From an uncultured Lachnospiraceae bacterium (lineage in GTDB: Bacteria; Bacillota; Clostridia; Lachnospirales; Lachnospiraceae), in NCBI GenBank assembly GCA_937910785.1, contig CALDLG010000130.1, forward strand, positions 1-17,755: a DNA stretch of 17,755 nucleotides. Direction: 5' to 3'. The notes below the pieces were generated by a model. It did no database searches, was not told the DNA's origin, and saw nothing but the letters and a program-made list of their open reading frames with translations. Shown here in pieces: positions 1-6,717 of this stretch. The position numbers and the translations under genes were made by a program. The number at the start of each line of letters is the position of its first letter. Within the stretch, counting starts at the first letter, position 1.

Positions 1-90
1 TTTTCTGAAATTCTCTTGAATTTTCAGGGTTGCATTACTGTTTATTTGTCAAGGTACTGTTTTGTCTGAGCTTTGTTTGCCTCAGCAACG
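1..90 (-). promoter_or_regulatory. rRNA-operon-like leader with boxA-like element, running off the left edge
   Basis: Read leftward, this stretch downstream of the 97-125 promoter contains GTACCTTGAC (48-57) followed by AAATAAACAGTAAT. This resembles the boxA antitermination region seen in leaders and spacers of clostridial rRNA operons. No open frame is evident. The inference is that a 16S rRNA gene lies just beyond the left edge; the rRNA itself is not in the window, so the call rests on leader similarity and the strong promoter. Confidence 0.5.
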
Positions 91-96
91 AATTAG

Positions 97-125
97 AGTA
101 TATCACCATTAAAATGGGTTGTCAA
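97..125 (-). promoter_or_regulatory. Consensus sigma-A promoter directed out of the left edge
   Basis: On the minus strand there is TTGACA (120-125), a 17-bp spacer and TATACT (97-102). The spacer holds a small dyad, CCATT-TT-AATGG. It is the strongest-looking leftward promoter in the window and sits downstream of the lipoprotein gene, so it must serve a gene outside the window, consistent with an rRNA operon. The 126-179 stretch between it and the lipoprotein stop is A/T-rich, with no clear terminator. Confidence 0.75.
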
Positions 126-179
126 CAGAATTTTTGATATTTTTTTCAAATTTTGCATTTTTTTCAAAAAAGCCCCATT

Positions 180-911
180 TTACTGCAAATTAAGGGTCGC
201 ACTGCCACTGTCATTTCTTAATGTAAGAGAAAGATTGTTCACAGAAGTTCCCGACGGTACTTCTATAATCGCCGCAAGGGATTCTCCTTCTCCCGCCCCG
301 ATTGTTCCACGAAAGGTCTGTATATCATTTAACAGCATGGTGGACAGGACGTTTTGTGAAGCCTCTCCATTCACTGACACTCGCATTTTACCATTATAAT
401 TCATCATATCCAGTTCCGTATTCGCACCATTTTGGCTGACTGCCTGAAATTTCAGAACAAGCAGCTGCATGCCGTCACTCGCATCCATTACAAACGCCAG
501 TTCTGTGCTGTCTTCCGATAGTGTCGGGTACTCATCACACAATTCATATCCATCATACCGGAATGTAACGCCCTCTATGCCATAAAACTCCTCAATAGAA
601 GAAATCGCCGGCTCTTCCGTCGCATCCACAACAGGCGTCTCTACGATCTCAGGCTCTTCCACAGTCTCCATATCCGGCGTTTCTTCTTCGGCCACCTGCT
701 CCTCCTCCGGAGCAGGATCGAGTGTTTCAGCCTCTTCCTCCGCAAGCTCCACAAGATGATTATTATAATATTTATCATATTTTAACAGCAGATTCACCGC
801 ATACTCAGTTATAATTGCATTTTCCTCCGCTGTCAGTTCTACTGTTCTGCCGCATCCTGACAAAACACAGGCAATTCCCAGACCGCATAATAAAATTCTT
901 ATCTTTTTCAC
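180..911 (-). CDS. Lipoprotein with Glu-rich linker and C-terminal beta-rich domain, unknown function
   Basis: A 243-residue exported lipoprotein. Residues 1-19 form a type II signal peptide (KK, then a hydrophobic run) ending in the lipobox LSGC, so Cys20 should be lipidated and the protein anchored outside the membrane. Residues about 55-105 are a Glu/Pro/Thr-rich acidic linker. Residues about 105-243 look beta-rich, like the immunoglobulin-fold domains of many Firmicutes lipoproteins; this is inference from the residue pattern. The start is GTG at 911 with AGGAG about ten bases upstream; an ATG between them is out of frame. It has its own promoter (948-976), so although it follows the kinase gene by 112 bp it can be expressed alone. 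Substrate or partner cannot be told. Confidence 0.8.
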   Translation of the reverse strand: MKKIRILLCGLGIACVLSGCGRTVELTAEENAIITEYAVNLLLKYDKYYNNHLVELAEEEAETLDPAPEEEQVAEEETPDMETVEEPEIVETPVVDATEEPAISSIEEFYGIEGVTFRYDGYELCDEYPTLSEDSTELAFVMDASDGMQLLVLKFQAVSQNGANTELDMMNYNGKMRVSVNGEASQNVLSTMLLNDIQTFRGTIGAGEGESLAAIIEVPSGTSVNNLSLTLRNDSGSATLNLQ

Positions 912-947
912 CGGAACTCATTCTCCTAAATTCATATTTTCCAGTAC

Positions 948-976
948 ATTATACTCCATAATCTGTCTGATGACAA
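948..976 (-). promoter_or_regulatory. Sigma-A promoter for the lipoprotein gene
   Basis: Minus strand: TTGTCA (971-976), 17-bp spacer, TATAAT (948-953). It lies between the kinase stop and the lipoprotein GTG, giving a short leader that contains the AGGAG site. Confidence 0.8.
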
Positions 977-1023
977 ATTATTTATTTCATATTTTCTCCA
1001 AACCCCTTATCCCGCAACATGGT

Positions 1024-2532
1024 TCAGGCATTCATGAGGCGGGAAGGCTCTTTTTCCAGCGGGGCCGCCAGCTCAAGCTCATACCAGAATTCCACTCCGT
1101 TATCATAATTTACGACACCATAACCCTGATTCATGGATTCCATAATCGCCTTAACAATAGAAAGCCCTATGCCGCTGCCTCCATATTCTCTCGTTCTGGC
1201 CTTATCAACCTTATAAAATTTCTCCCAGATATGATCAAGGCTTTCTTCCGGAATTGGATTTCCCGTATTAAAGACTGATATTCTGACCGTATTTTTTTGC
1301 ATTCGCAGTCTTACATCAATCACTTTTTCCCGCAGAGCATAATGAATCGCGTTGGAAAAGTAATTCATGAACACTTCTTCGGTCTTAAATTCATCCGCCC
1401 ATACATAAATAGAAGGATAGTCTTCCATACGGACGGATATTTCCTTCTGTCTGGTCAGAATTTCCGACGACTGAATATAATTCCGAATCAGTGCAACAAT
1501 ATCAAACCGCTCCATCATAATTGTTTCTTTTCCAAACTCGATCTGATTCAGGGTCAGCAGCTTTTTCACCATCGTATTCATCTTGGCCGCTTCATCCATG
1601 ATCACATCGCAGTAAAATTCTCTGCTCTCAACATCATCACTGATGCCTTCTTTTAAACCTTCCGCATATCCCTGAATGAGCGCGATCGGCGTCTTCAGTT
1701 CATGTGATACATTGGACAGAAATTCCTTCCGCATCTCGTCGATCTCATTCTTTTTCTCAATGTCTCTTTGTAGCTCATTGTTGGCGCTTTTCAGTTCCGA
1801 GATGGTCTTTTCCAGAATCCCGGATAATTTGTTGATATTCTGTCCAAGCAGGGCAATTTCTGTCCGGCTTCTGCCGCTGTATTTTGCTTCAAAATCCAGA
1901 TGAAGCATCCGCTCGGAGATCTGCGTGAGCTCCATGATCGGCCTTGCAATTTTCCCGGATACCCAGAAAGCCACCAATACACTCAGCACAGAGGCAAAAA
2001 TTCCGACATACGCCAGAAAACGATTCGCAAGCTTCACGCTTTCCTTAATGCTTTCCAACGGATTTCTGAACAGAAAAAGATTTCCATTATCCAAAACGCC
2101 CCACATCTCAACGAATTCCGTCTTCGTCCAGTCATCCAGCATGATCCGGATCTCATAATTATCTCCCTTTTCCAACATCCGGATATCTGATTGCTCTTCG
2201 TTTTCAAACAGATTATTCAAAAGCTGTCTGCTCAGTATTTCGTAATCTTTGGCGGAAGCCATTAAAGTCTTTGTCTCATCATCCAACAGAATAAAGCTGA
2301 TGTTATATTTCCCAATAATCTTCTGAAATTCAATATCAAAGGTTTCCGTGCTGAGCTTCCCTTCATTGGACGCCGTGTTGATATAATGATAAGCGTACAT
2401 CAATACATTTTTCTTGTTATTGATATAATAGGTTTCCAAAAGCGTATTGTTCATAAACAGGCAGAGCACGATCGTTCCGATGATCAGAAGACAGATAACG
2501 CCCGCAAACTGCTTTTTAATCGAATACTTCAT
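1024..2532 (-). CDS. Membrane sensor histidine kinase (HAMP-HisKA-HATPase)
   Basis: A 502-residue two-component sensor kinase that autophosphorylates on His and passes the phosphate to a response regulator. TM1 is about residues 9-28, an extracytoplasmic sensor region about 30-168 matches no family I recognise, TM2 is about 172-192, and HAMP runs about 192-245, followed by a coiled coil. The H box FLSNVSHELKTP puts the phosphorylated His at 277. The ATPase domain shows the N box (Asn394 in NYFSNAIHY), FNTGNPIP as G1 in place of DxGxG, the F box IWEKFYK and the G2 box GGSGIGLSIVK. This NTG form is common in VanS/WalK-like kinases and need not mean loss of activity. ATG overlaps the stop of the upstream small gene (ATGA), with GAGGA six bases before it, so the two are translationally coupled. 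The likely partner regulator is encoded at 5281-5961. Confidence 0.95.
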   Translation of the reverse strand: MKYSIKKQFAGVICLLIIGTIVLCLFMNNTLLETYYINNKKNVLMYAYHYINTASNEGKLSTETFDIEFQKIIGKYNISFILLDDETKTLMASAKDYEILSRQLLNNLFENEEQSDIRMLEKGDNYEIRIMLDDWTKTEFVEMWGVLDNGNLFLFRNPLESIKESVKLANRFLAYVGIFASVLSVLVAFWVSGKIARPIMELTQISERMLHLDFEAKYSGRSRTEIALLGQNINKLSGILEKTISELKSANNELQRDIEKKNEIDEMRKEFLSNVSHELKTPIALIQGYAEGLKEGISDDVESREFYCDVIMDEAAKMNTMVKKLLTLNQIEFGKETIMMERFDIVALIRNYIQSSEILTRQKEISVRMEDYPSIYVWADEFKTEEVFMNYFSNAIHYALREKVIDVRLRMQKNTVRISVFNTGNPIPEESLDHIWEKFYKVDKARTREYGGSGIGLSIVKAIMESMNQGYGVVNYDNGVEFWYELELAAPLEKEPSRLMNA

Positions 2533-2717
2533 TGTTCGTCCTCTAAGACATCAAAGGCACAGCCATTCGCCCAGGGACTTCCGATGTCGCAGCGTCCATG
2601 ATGATACTTTTTGATGACTTCTCCATCTGCAGCTTCATCGGATACATCGATTTTCATTCTGCTCTCTTCGGAAGCGGCAAATCCATCCAACATGGCAATT
2701 ACACGTTCTATATCCAT
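2529..2717 (-). CDS. Unrecognised 62-residue protein coupled to the kinase
   Basis: A short soluble protein with no signal peptide or membrane segment. I do not recognise a family. The N-terminal half looks helical and acidic (MDIERVIAMLDGF...); the C-terminal half carries the motif HHGRCDIGSPWANGC, with two His and two Cys that could bind metal or form a disulfide. The start is decided by the ribosome site: AGGAGG (2724-2729) directly abuts an upstream in-frame ATG at 2723, which is too close, but is six bases from the ATG at 2717. The stop overlaps the kinase ATG by four bases, an arrangement of genuine coupled genes. Role in signalling is inferred from context only. Confidence 0.75.
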   Translation of the reverse strand: MDIERVIAMLDGFAASEESRMKIDVSDEAADGEVIKKYHHGRCDIGSPWANGCAFDVLEDEQ

Positions 2718-3061
2718 ATTCATCCTCCTGTCTTTTCGGATTTTCAGTCTGTTCTACCCTGGCTTTCATCCGCATGATTTTCCATATCTATAACGGAAAA
2801 TCATTACTGTCTGTAAAATGCAAAAGCAAAAAGAAATACCGGAATAGAAACTCCGTCTTTCGCTTCACTATTTTTTTACATTTCCAAAACATTATCTCCT
2901 GAAACCGGAAATATACTCTGTCATCATTTTGAATCTGCTCCGGTAACATTTCCGAAGGGTCATACCCGGCTTATTCACCTATAGTACAACGCAGTCTGCC
3001 GCCCTGCAGGCGCTGCAGAAAAACAGCGCGGGCAGGAATAAACTCTTTACATGTTTAAAGA
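2718..3061. other. 338-bp intergenic region between the chemoreceptor and the small gene/kinase operon
   Basis: No gene is supported. It holds the ribosome site of the small gene (2724-2729), the perfect 10-bp dyad at 2774-2804, a poor promoter candidate (TTTACA at 2812-2817 and TATAGA at 2787-2792 on the minus strand, 19-bp spacer), and a GC-rich self-complementary segment at 2996-3035 (GCGCTG/CAGCGC inside CTGCC/GGCAG). That segment follows the chemoreceptor stop but lacks a terminal U tract, so I do not call it a terminator. A 28-codon open stretch in the middle has no ribosome site. Confidence 0.6.
2774..2804. promoter_or_regulatory. Perfect 10-bp inverted repeat, candidate operator
   Basis: ATGATTTTCC (2774-2783) and GGAAAATCAT (2795-2804) form a perfect dyad with an 11-base centre, about 57 bp upstream of the small gene/kinase operon. 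No U tract follows on the minus strand, so it is not a terminator. The centre contains a TATAGA-like -10, so a regulator dimer bound here would block or position RNA polymerase. A leader-RNA hairpin is the alternative. Confidence 0.5.
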
Positions 3062-5014
3062 TTAGTTCAGGCGGAATTTGCGTACCGATTCGTTCATCAG
3101 AAGCGATTGTTTAGAAAGTTCCTGAGAGGTGGCAGCGCTCTGCACCGAGGTAGCGGAGGTACTTTCAACAACCGCGGAAATCTGTTCAATTCCCTGCGTA
3201 ATCTGGGAGATTGCAGAAGTCTGGCTCTCTACAGCCAGCACCACCGCATTCATTTTGATGGTCACATTTTCGGCTATGGAACTGGTTTCGTCCAAAGACT
3301 CCGTTACTCGGTTTACCACTTTACTTCCTTCGGTAACGGCAATAATGGAGCTTTCTATCAGCTCCTTCGTAGCCTTTGCCGCTTCGTCAGATTTACTGGC
3401 CAACTCGCGCACCTCATCGGCCACCACGGCAAAGCCTTTACCGGCCGCGCCGACCCGCGCGGCTTCTACAGAAGCGTTCAATGCCAGAATATTGGTCTGG
3501 AAGGCAATATTCTCAATGGTGTCGATAATTTTGCTAATCGCCGAGGATGAGTTGGAAATCTTCTCCATCGCCGTATTCAGTTCCCTGACAATATCTACGC
3601 TGACTCCTAACTGTGCGCCGGCCTGTTCCACGAATTGCCCGGCCTCCTGTGCTGCCACTGCGGTCTGTTTCGCGTTCTCCGAAATACCGGTCACAGTGGA
3701 TGAGAGCTCATGAACAGCGCCGGTCTGCTCTGCCACACCCTTGCTTAATGTCTGGGCTCCGTTAGACACCTGTACGGCGCCGGCCGCCACCGTTTCTGCA
3801 GACTGCCGAATCTGTAGAAGCGTATCTTTAAGCGAACCATGAATCGCCTTAATTGACGTCTCCATTGCTGCGAAATCTCCCCAATACGTGCGGGTGATCT
3901 CTTCATGAAAGTCTCCATGCCCCATCAGCTCCAGGTGATGGGTTACATCCTGGGCCACATCGTTTAAACGCATGACGGTTGTATCCAGAGCTTTTGCCAG
4001 CTTTGCAGTCTCATCTTTTGAACGCACAATTGGCGTAGGGCTGTGCAGATCGCCGTCAGCCAGGAGTTCCAGCCGACGGACACAGGTCCGGATAGGCCCG
4101 GAAATGGAACGGCCTACCATAACTGCCACAGGAAATGTGGAAAGCACAACACCCAGCACCACCAAAATTGTCAGAAAAATGCTCCGATCCAGTGTTGACT
4201 TGAATTCCCGCTGGCTGGTCTCAATCGCAATACTCCATTCCTGATTGCCGCCGATGGGGGCAAATCCAACAAACTTATTGTCTCCATAGAAATTATAGGC
4301 ACCGAAGCCAGTCTCGCCCTGAATCATGCGCTGATTAACTGCAGCGATATCCGCCAGACCGGAATCCGATCTGGCAGCTTCAATCATGTTGGAACCTTCT
4401 TCCACTACGGAAGCTTCCCGGTGTCCGATGACATTTCCCCTTTTATCCAGCACATAGGCCACGCCATCGTTGCCCACAGCCAGATTGACTACAATCGCTG
4501 ATAAAAAATCGGCGCTGATTCCTCCATATACCACACCTTCAAACTGACCATCGATCACGATGGGAACCTCCAGCAAAAAGATCATCTGTTCTCCATCGCT
4601 CATAATGTCGGAAATATAAGGTTTCATGGTTGCCTTGCACTGCTGAAAGTAATCCTCATCGGCATAGCTGTAGCCGGTAGATGAATAACCATCAACATCC
4701 ATCTTTCCAATGTAAAGAAAACCGTTGCGCCCGGCGATGTCATCCCGAACGGGAATCAATTCCGGATCAGTAGGACCGGCATTTTGAAAAATCTCGGATG
4801 CAGCCGCCTCCTGAAGCGCCGTCCAGTAGCGGTCCATCCGCCACTCCACCGCATCCGCCGCCATCTGCGTGGCGGGCCCCACGGTTTTTGTCATCATATC
4901 GTCAATTCCCTGTGCGTTCAGAAAGGCAGTAATGACTCCAATCAGTATTGAACCGATCAATACTACCGCCAGCATGCTAATCTGAATTTTCGATTTGATT
5001 GATTTCATAATCAT
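3062..5014 (-). CDS. Methyl-accepting chemotaxis protein, double-Cache type
   Basis: A chemoreceptor of about 650 residues. Numbered from ATG 5014: TM1 about 10-32, a large extracytoplasmic double-Cache sensor about 35-275 (GFLYIGKMDVDGYSSTG, then a second lobe with VLDKRGNVIG), TM2 about 281-305, HAMP about 305-360, a second HAMP-like segment (LELMGHGDF) and the signalling domain, whose hairpin tip is AARVGAAGKGFAVVADEVREL. The usual Cache amino-acid-binding signature is not visible, so the ligand is unknown. There is no C-terminal CheR-tethering pentapeptide. Start: an in-frame GTG at 5026 lies within the ribosome site itself; GGGAGG (5019-5024) precedes ATG 5014 by four and ATG 5008 by ten bases, so one of these two is used. 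It has its own promoter and an unusual leader hairpin. Confidence 0.95.
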   Translation of the reverse strand: MIMKSIKSKIQISMLAVVLIGSILIGVITAFLNAQGIDDMMTKTVGPATQMAADAVEWRMDRYWTALQEAAASEIFQNAGPTDPELIPVRDDIAGRNGFLYIGKMDVDGYSSTGYSYADEDYFQQCKATMKPYISDIMSDGEQMIFLLEVPIVIDGQFEGVVYGGISADFLSAIVVNLAVGNDGVAYVLDKRGNVIGHREASVVEEGSNMIEAARSDSGLADIAAVNQRMIQGETGFGAYNFYGDNKFVGFAPIGGNQEWSIAIETSQREFKSTLDRSIFLTILVVLGVVLSTFPVAVMVGRSISGPIRTCVRRLELLADGDLHSPTPIVRSKDETAKLAKALDTTVMRLNDVAQDVTHHLELMGHGDFHEEITRTYWGDFAAMETSIKAIHGSLKDTLLQIRQSAETVAAGAVQVSNGAQTLSKGVAEQTGAVHELSSTVTGISENAKQTAVAAQEAGQFVEQAGAQLGVSVDIVRELNTAMEKISNSSSAISKIIDTIENIAFQTNILALNASVEAARVGAAGKGFAVVADEVRELASKSDEAAKATKELIESSIIAVTEGSKVVNRVTESLDETSSIAENVTIKMNAVVLAVESQTSAISQITQGIEQISAVVESTSATSVQSAATSQELSKQSLLMNESVRKFRLN

Positions 5015-5046
5015 CTTTCCTCCCACCCATTTTGTTTTAAACAGAA

Positions 5047-5088
5047 AAACGGGTCAGATAAATGAAAATAATTTATTGTGACCCGTTT
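5047..5088 (-). terminator. Terminator-like hairpin between promoter and start of the chemoreceptor
   Basis: Perfect 10-bp arms AAACGGGTCA (5047-5056) and TGACCCGTTT (5079-5088), extended inward by ATAAAT/ATTTAT. On the minus strand the stem is followed by TTTTTCTGTTT, the form of an intrinsic terminator. It lies downstream of the candidate promoter 5100-5128 and only about 23 bases before the chemoreceptor ribosome site. It may be an attenuator, or a second terminator for the response regulator, which already has one at 5208-5246. Confidence 0.7.
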
Positions 5089-5099
5089 CATACTATTGT

Positions 5100-5128
5100 A
5101 TGTTAGCACAAAGCCATAAAATGTTCAA
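5100..5128 (-). promoter_or_regulatory. Candidate promoter for the chemoreceptor gene
   Basis: Minus strand: TTGAAC (5123-5128), 17-bp spacer, TAACAT (5100-5105). Transcription would begin near 5093, at the foot of the 5047-5088 hairpin. No sigma-D-type motility promoter (TAAA...CCGATAT) is visible. Confidence 0.5.
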
Positions 5129-5207
5129 TCCTGATTTTGCCGCTTTCCGCAAGCACACGCAGATGTGGATAAACAAATATGATTTGGCGCTCTTCACACC
5201 AAATAAT

Positions 5208-5246
5208 AAAGAAGTCCGGTTAAAACCACTCCAACCAGACTCCTTT
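5208..5246 (-). terminator. Intrinsic terminator of the response regulator gene
   Basis: On the minus strand AAAGGAGTCTGGTT pairs with AACCGGACTTCTTT over 14 positions (two G-U) around an 11-base loop, followed by a T-rich run (ATTATTT). It starts 35 bases after the stop codon, so the regulator is probably monocistronic. Confidence 0.8.
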
Positions 5247-5280
5247 TTGAAAATTTCTTATCATTTCAAGACTGACAGGT

Positions 5281-5961
5281 TCAGCCGTTTACTTCAAATT
5301 TGTACCCCATTCCCCAGATTGTCTTGATCAGATCGCCTTTTTCTCCCATCTTGCTGCGCAGTTTTTTCACATGCGTATCAATGGTCCTGGCGTCTCCGAA
5401 ATAATCATAGTTCCAGACACTGTTTAGAATTTTTTCTCTGGAAAGCGCGATCCCCTGATTCTCCATAAAGTATGACAACAGCTCAAATTCCTTATAACTG
5501 AGTTCCACCTGTTTGCCATCCACTGTCACAATATGGGCCGTTTTATCCAGAACAATCCCGTCGGCCTCCAGAACTCCGTCGGAACTGAACTGACTGGTGC
5601 GCCGCAGAATCGCTTCAACCCTTGCCACCAGAATCTTCGGACTGAAGGGTTTGGAAATGTATTCGTCCACGCCCAGTTCAAAACCCTGCAGCTCGTCCCG
5701 CTCATCCGCTCTGGCCGTCAGCATGATGATCGGTACCTTCGAATACGCCCGGATTTCCTTACATACCTGCCATCCATCCATATTGGGCATCATAACGTCC
5801 AGAATAACCAATGCAATGTCATTTTGTTCATAAAAAATATCCAGCGCCCTGCTTCCGTCTTCTGCCTCCAGCACATCATAGCTGCTTTTGGTCAGAAAAT
5901 CCTTTACCAGCTTCCTCATACGGCTCTCATCATCCACCACAAGAATCTTTAATCTGTCCAT
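5281..5961 (-). CDS. OmpR/PhoB-family response regulator
   Basis: A DNA-binding response regulator of 226 residues. The receiver domain (about 1-120) has the acidic pair in LVVDDE, the phospho-acceptor Asp in VILDVMMP (Asp55), the switch Thr in MLTARAD and the Lys of ISKPFSP (Lys104). The C-terminal winged helix (about 128-224) shows ELSYKEFELLSYFMENQG, SREKILNSVW and the recognition-helix region RTIDTHVKKLRSKM. Start: ATG 5973 has AAAGG directly abutting it, so the ATG at 5961 (MDRLKILVVDDE, the usual family start) is preferred; neither site is ideal. The gene has its own terminator and three TTNACA repeats upstream of a -10, suggesting autoregulation. Its kinase is plausibly that at 1024-2532, though the genes are not adjacent. 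Confidence 0.95.
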   Translation of the reverse strand: MDRLKILVVDDESRMRKLVKDFLTKSSYDVLEAEDGSRALDIFYEQNDIALVILDVMMPNMDGWQVCKEIRAYSKVPIIMLTARADERDELQGFELGVDEYISKPFSPKILVARVEAILRRTSQFSSDGVLEADGIVLDKTAHIVTVDGKQVELSYKEFELLSYFMENQGIALSREKILNSVWNYDYFGDARTIDTHVKKLRSKMGEKGDLIKTIWGMGYKFEVNG

Positions 5962-5994
5962 CCACAATCCCATCCTTTATATCTCGATGAACTC

Positions 5995-6026
5995 AGTATA
6001 CCCTGTAAATATGTTAAAATTGTGAA
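5995..6026 (-). promoter_or_regulatory. Response regulator promoter with three TTNACA repeats
   Basis: On the minus strand TTCACA (6021-6026), TTAACA (6012-6017) and TTTACA (6004-6009) lie in tandem at 8-9-bp steps, just upstream of TATACT (5995-6000). No good -35 box exists at the right distance; the repeats take its place, as at promoters activated by OmpR/PhoB-type regulators. The step is shorter than the 11 bp typical of PhoP boxes. Autoregulation by the adjacent gene is an inference. Confidence 0.4.
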
Positions 6027-6047
6027 AAAGCATCCTTTTTTCAAATT

Positions 6048-6599
6048 TTACGGGCTGCCTCCCAGTTTTCTTTCCGCTTCGCGCACTGCCTGCTCCCGCT
6101 CTGTGAGTTCCTGCTCCCATTCCGAATATTCGTTCACAATCGCTCTTCTGTAATTAATGATATTAGGATAGTCACTTTTAAATGAAATAACAAACATCGC
6201 CAGTATCACTGCCACCATTAACAGATTCAGGCATACCGATGTGATAAATCTGCCTTTATATTCGGGCTGCCTGGCGGCAATGCTTCTTCTGATGGACCGG
6301 CTCGCTTCCGTTTTATTCGTAAAGGTCATATTCAGCGGAATCGGCCTGATTTTCTCTTCCGGCACGCCGCATTTCCTGAGCTGCTCCTGAATCGAAAGCA
6401 GACAGGCAAACCCGATCGGAGTCTGCAGAACCTTCGTATCCAGCGCTTTATGATAAAGCAAAAGAACATTTTGAGGTTTTCGATAATCCAGATTATCTTC
6501 CAGATTTTTAATTCTCTTCCTGTCCAGTCTTGCCGTCTCAGCATCCGCCAGCGTTGCAAAGCGGTACCCATCTACCACCAAATCGTCCTTTGTTTCCAT
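6048..6599 (-). CDS. Conserved single-pass membrane protein of unknown function
   Basis: About 183 residues. The N-terminal cytoplasmic part begins METKDDLVVDGYRFATLADAE and continues with a charged stretch, LLLYHKALDTKVLQTPIGFACLLSIQEQL and IRPIPL; a single membrane segment follows (SVCLNLLMVAVILAMFVISF), then a charged, probably coiled-coil tail (EWEQELTEREQAVREAERKL). The layout resembles a Lachnospiraceae family of unknown role that I know only by general pattern. The start is placed at ATG 6599 because the longer frame from GTG 6665 would begin within the promoter at 6644-6672 and has no ribosome site. AAAGG lies 13 bases before 6599, so translation may be weak; GTG 6611 is an alternative. 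Confidence 0.7.
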   Translation of the reverse strand: METKDDLVVDGYRFATLADAETARLDRKRIKNLEDNLDYRKPQNVLLLYHKALDTKVLQTPIGFACLLSIQEQLRKCGVPEEKIRPIPLNMTFTNKTEASRSIRRSIAARQPEYKGRFITSVCLNLLMVAVILAMFVISFKSDYPNIINYRRAIVNEYSEWEQELTEREQAVREAERKLGGSP

Positions 6600-6643
6600 T
6601 TTAATAACCACGCCTTTCTCTCCGCATGCCCTTTTCCTGTCCC

Positions 6644-6672
6644 ATTTTAGCAAGATTCTGTTCACAATGCAA
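6644..6672 (-). promoter_or_regulatory. Promoter of the single-pass membrane protein gene
   Basis: Minus strand: TTGCAT (6667-6672), 17-bp spacer, TAAAAT (6644-6649), starting immediately after the terminator of the upstream gene. It shows that transcription begins inside the longer reading frame, which argues for the shorter protein. Confidence 0.65.
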
Positions 6673-6704
6673 TATAAAAGGCATAATCTGCTATGACTAT
6701 GCCT
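6672..6704 (-). terminator. Intrinsic terminator of the SH3/repeat-protein operon
   Basis: On the minus strand AGGCATA (6698-6704) pairs perfectly with TATGCCT (6679-6685) and is followed by TTTATATT. It starts 13 bases after the stop of the repeat protein. Confidence 0.65.
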
Positions 6705-6717
6705 CTGATGTCTCCTG

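Noticed and set aside
2996..3035. GC-rich inverted repeat downstream of the first chemoreceptor as a terminator
   Set aside because: Self-complementary, but no U tract follows on the minus strand; the only T run is in the loop. Kept as a structural note in the intergenic entry.
5100..5327. Plus-strand 75-codon frame between chemoreceptor and response regulator
   Set aside because: It runs over the response regulator terminator and into its coding region; no ribosome site or recognisable protein character.
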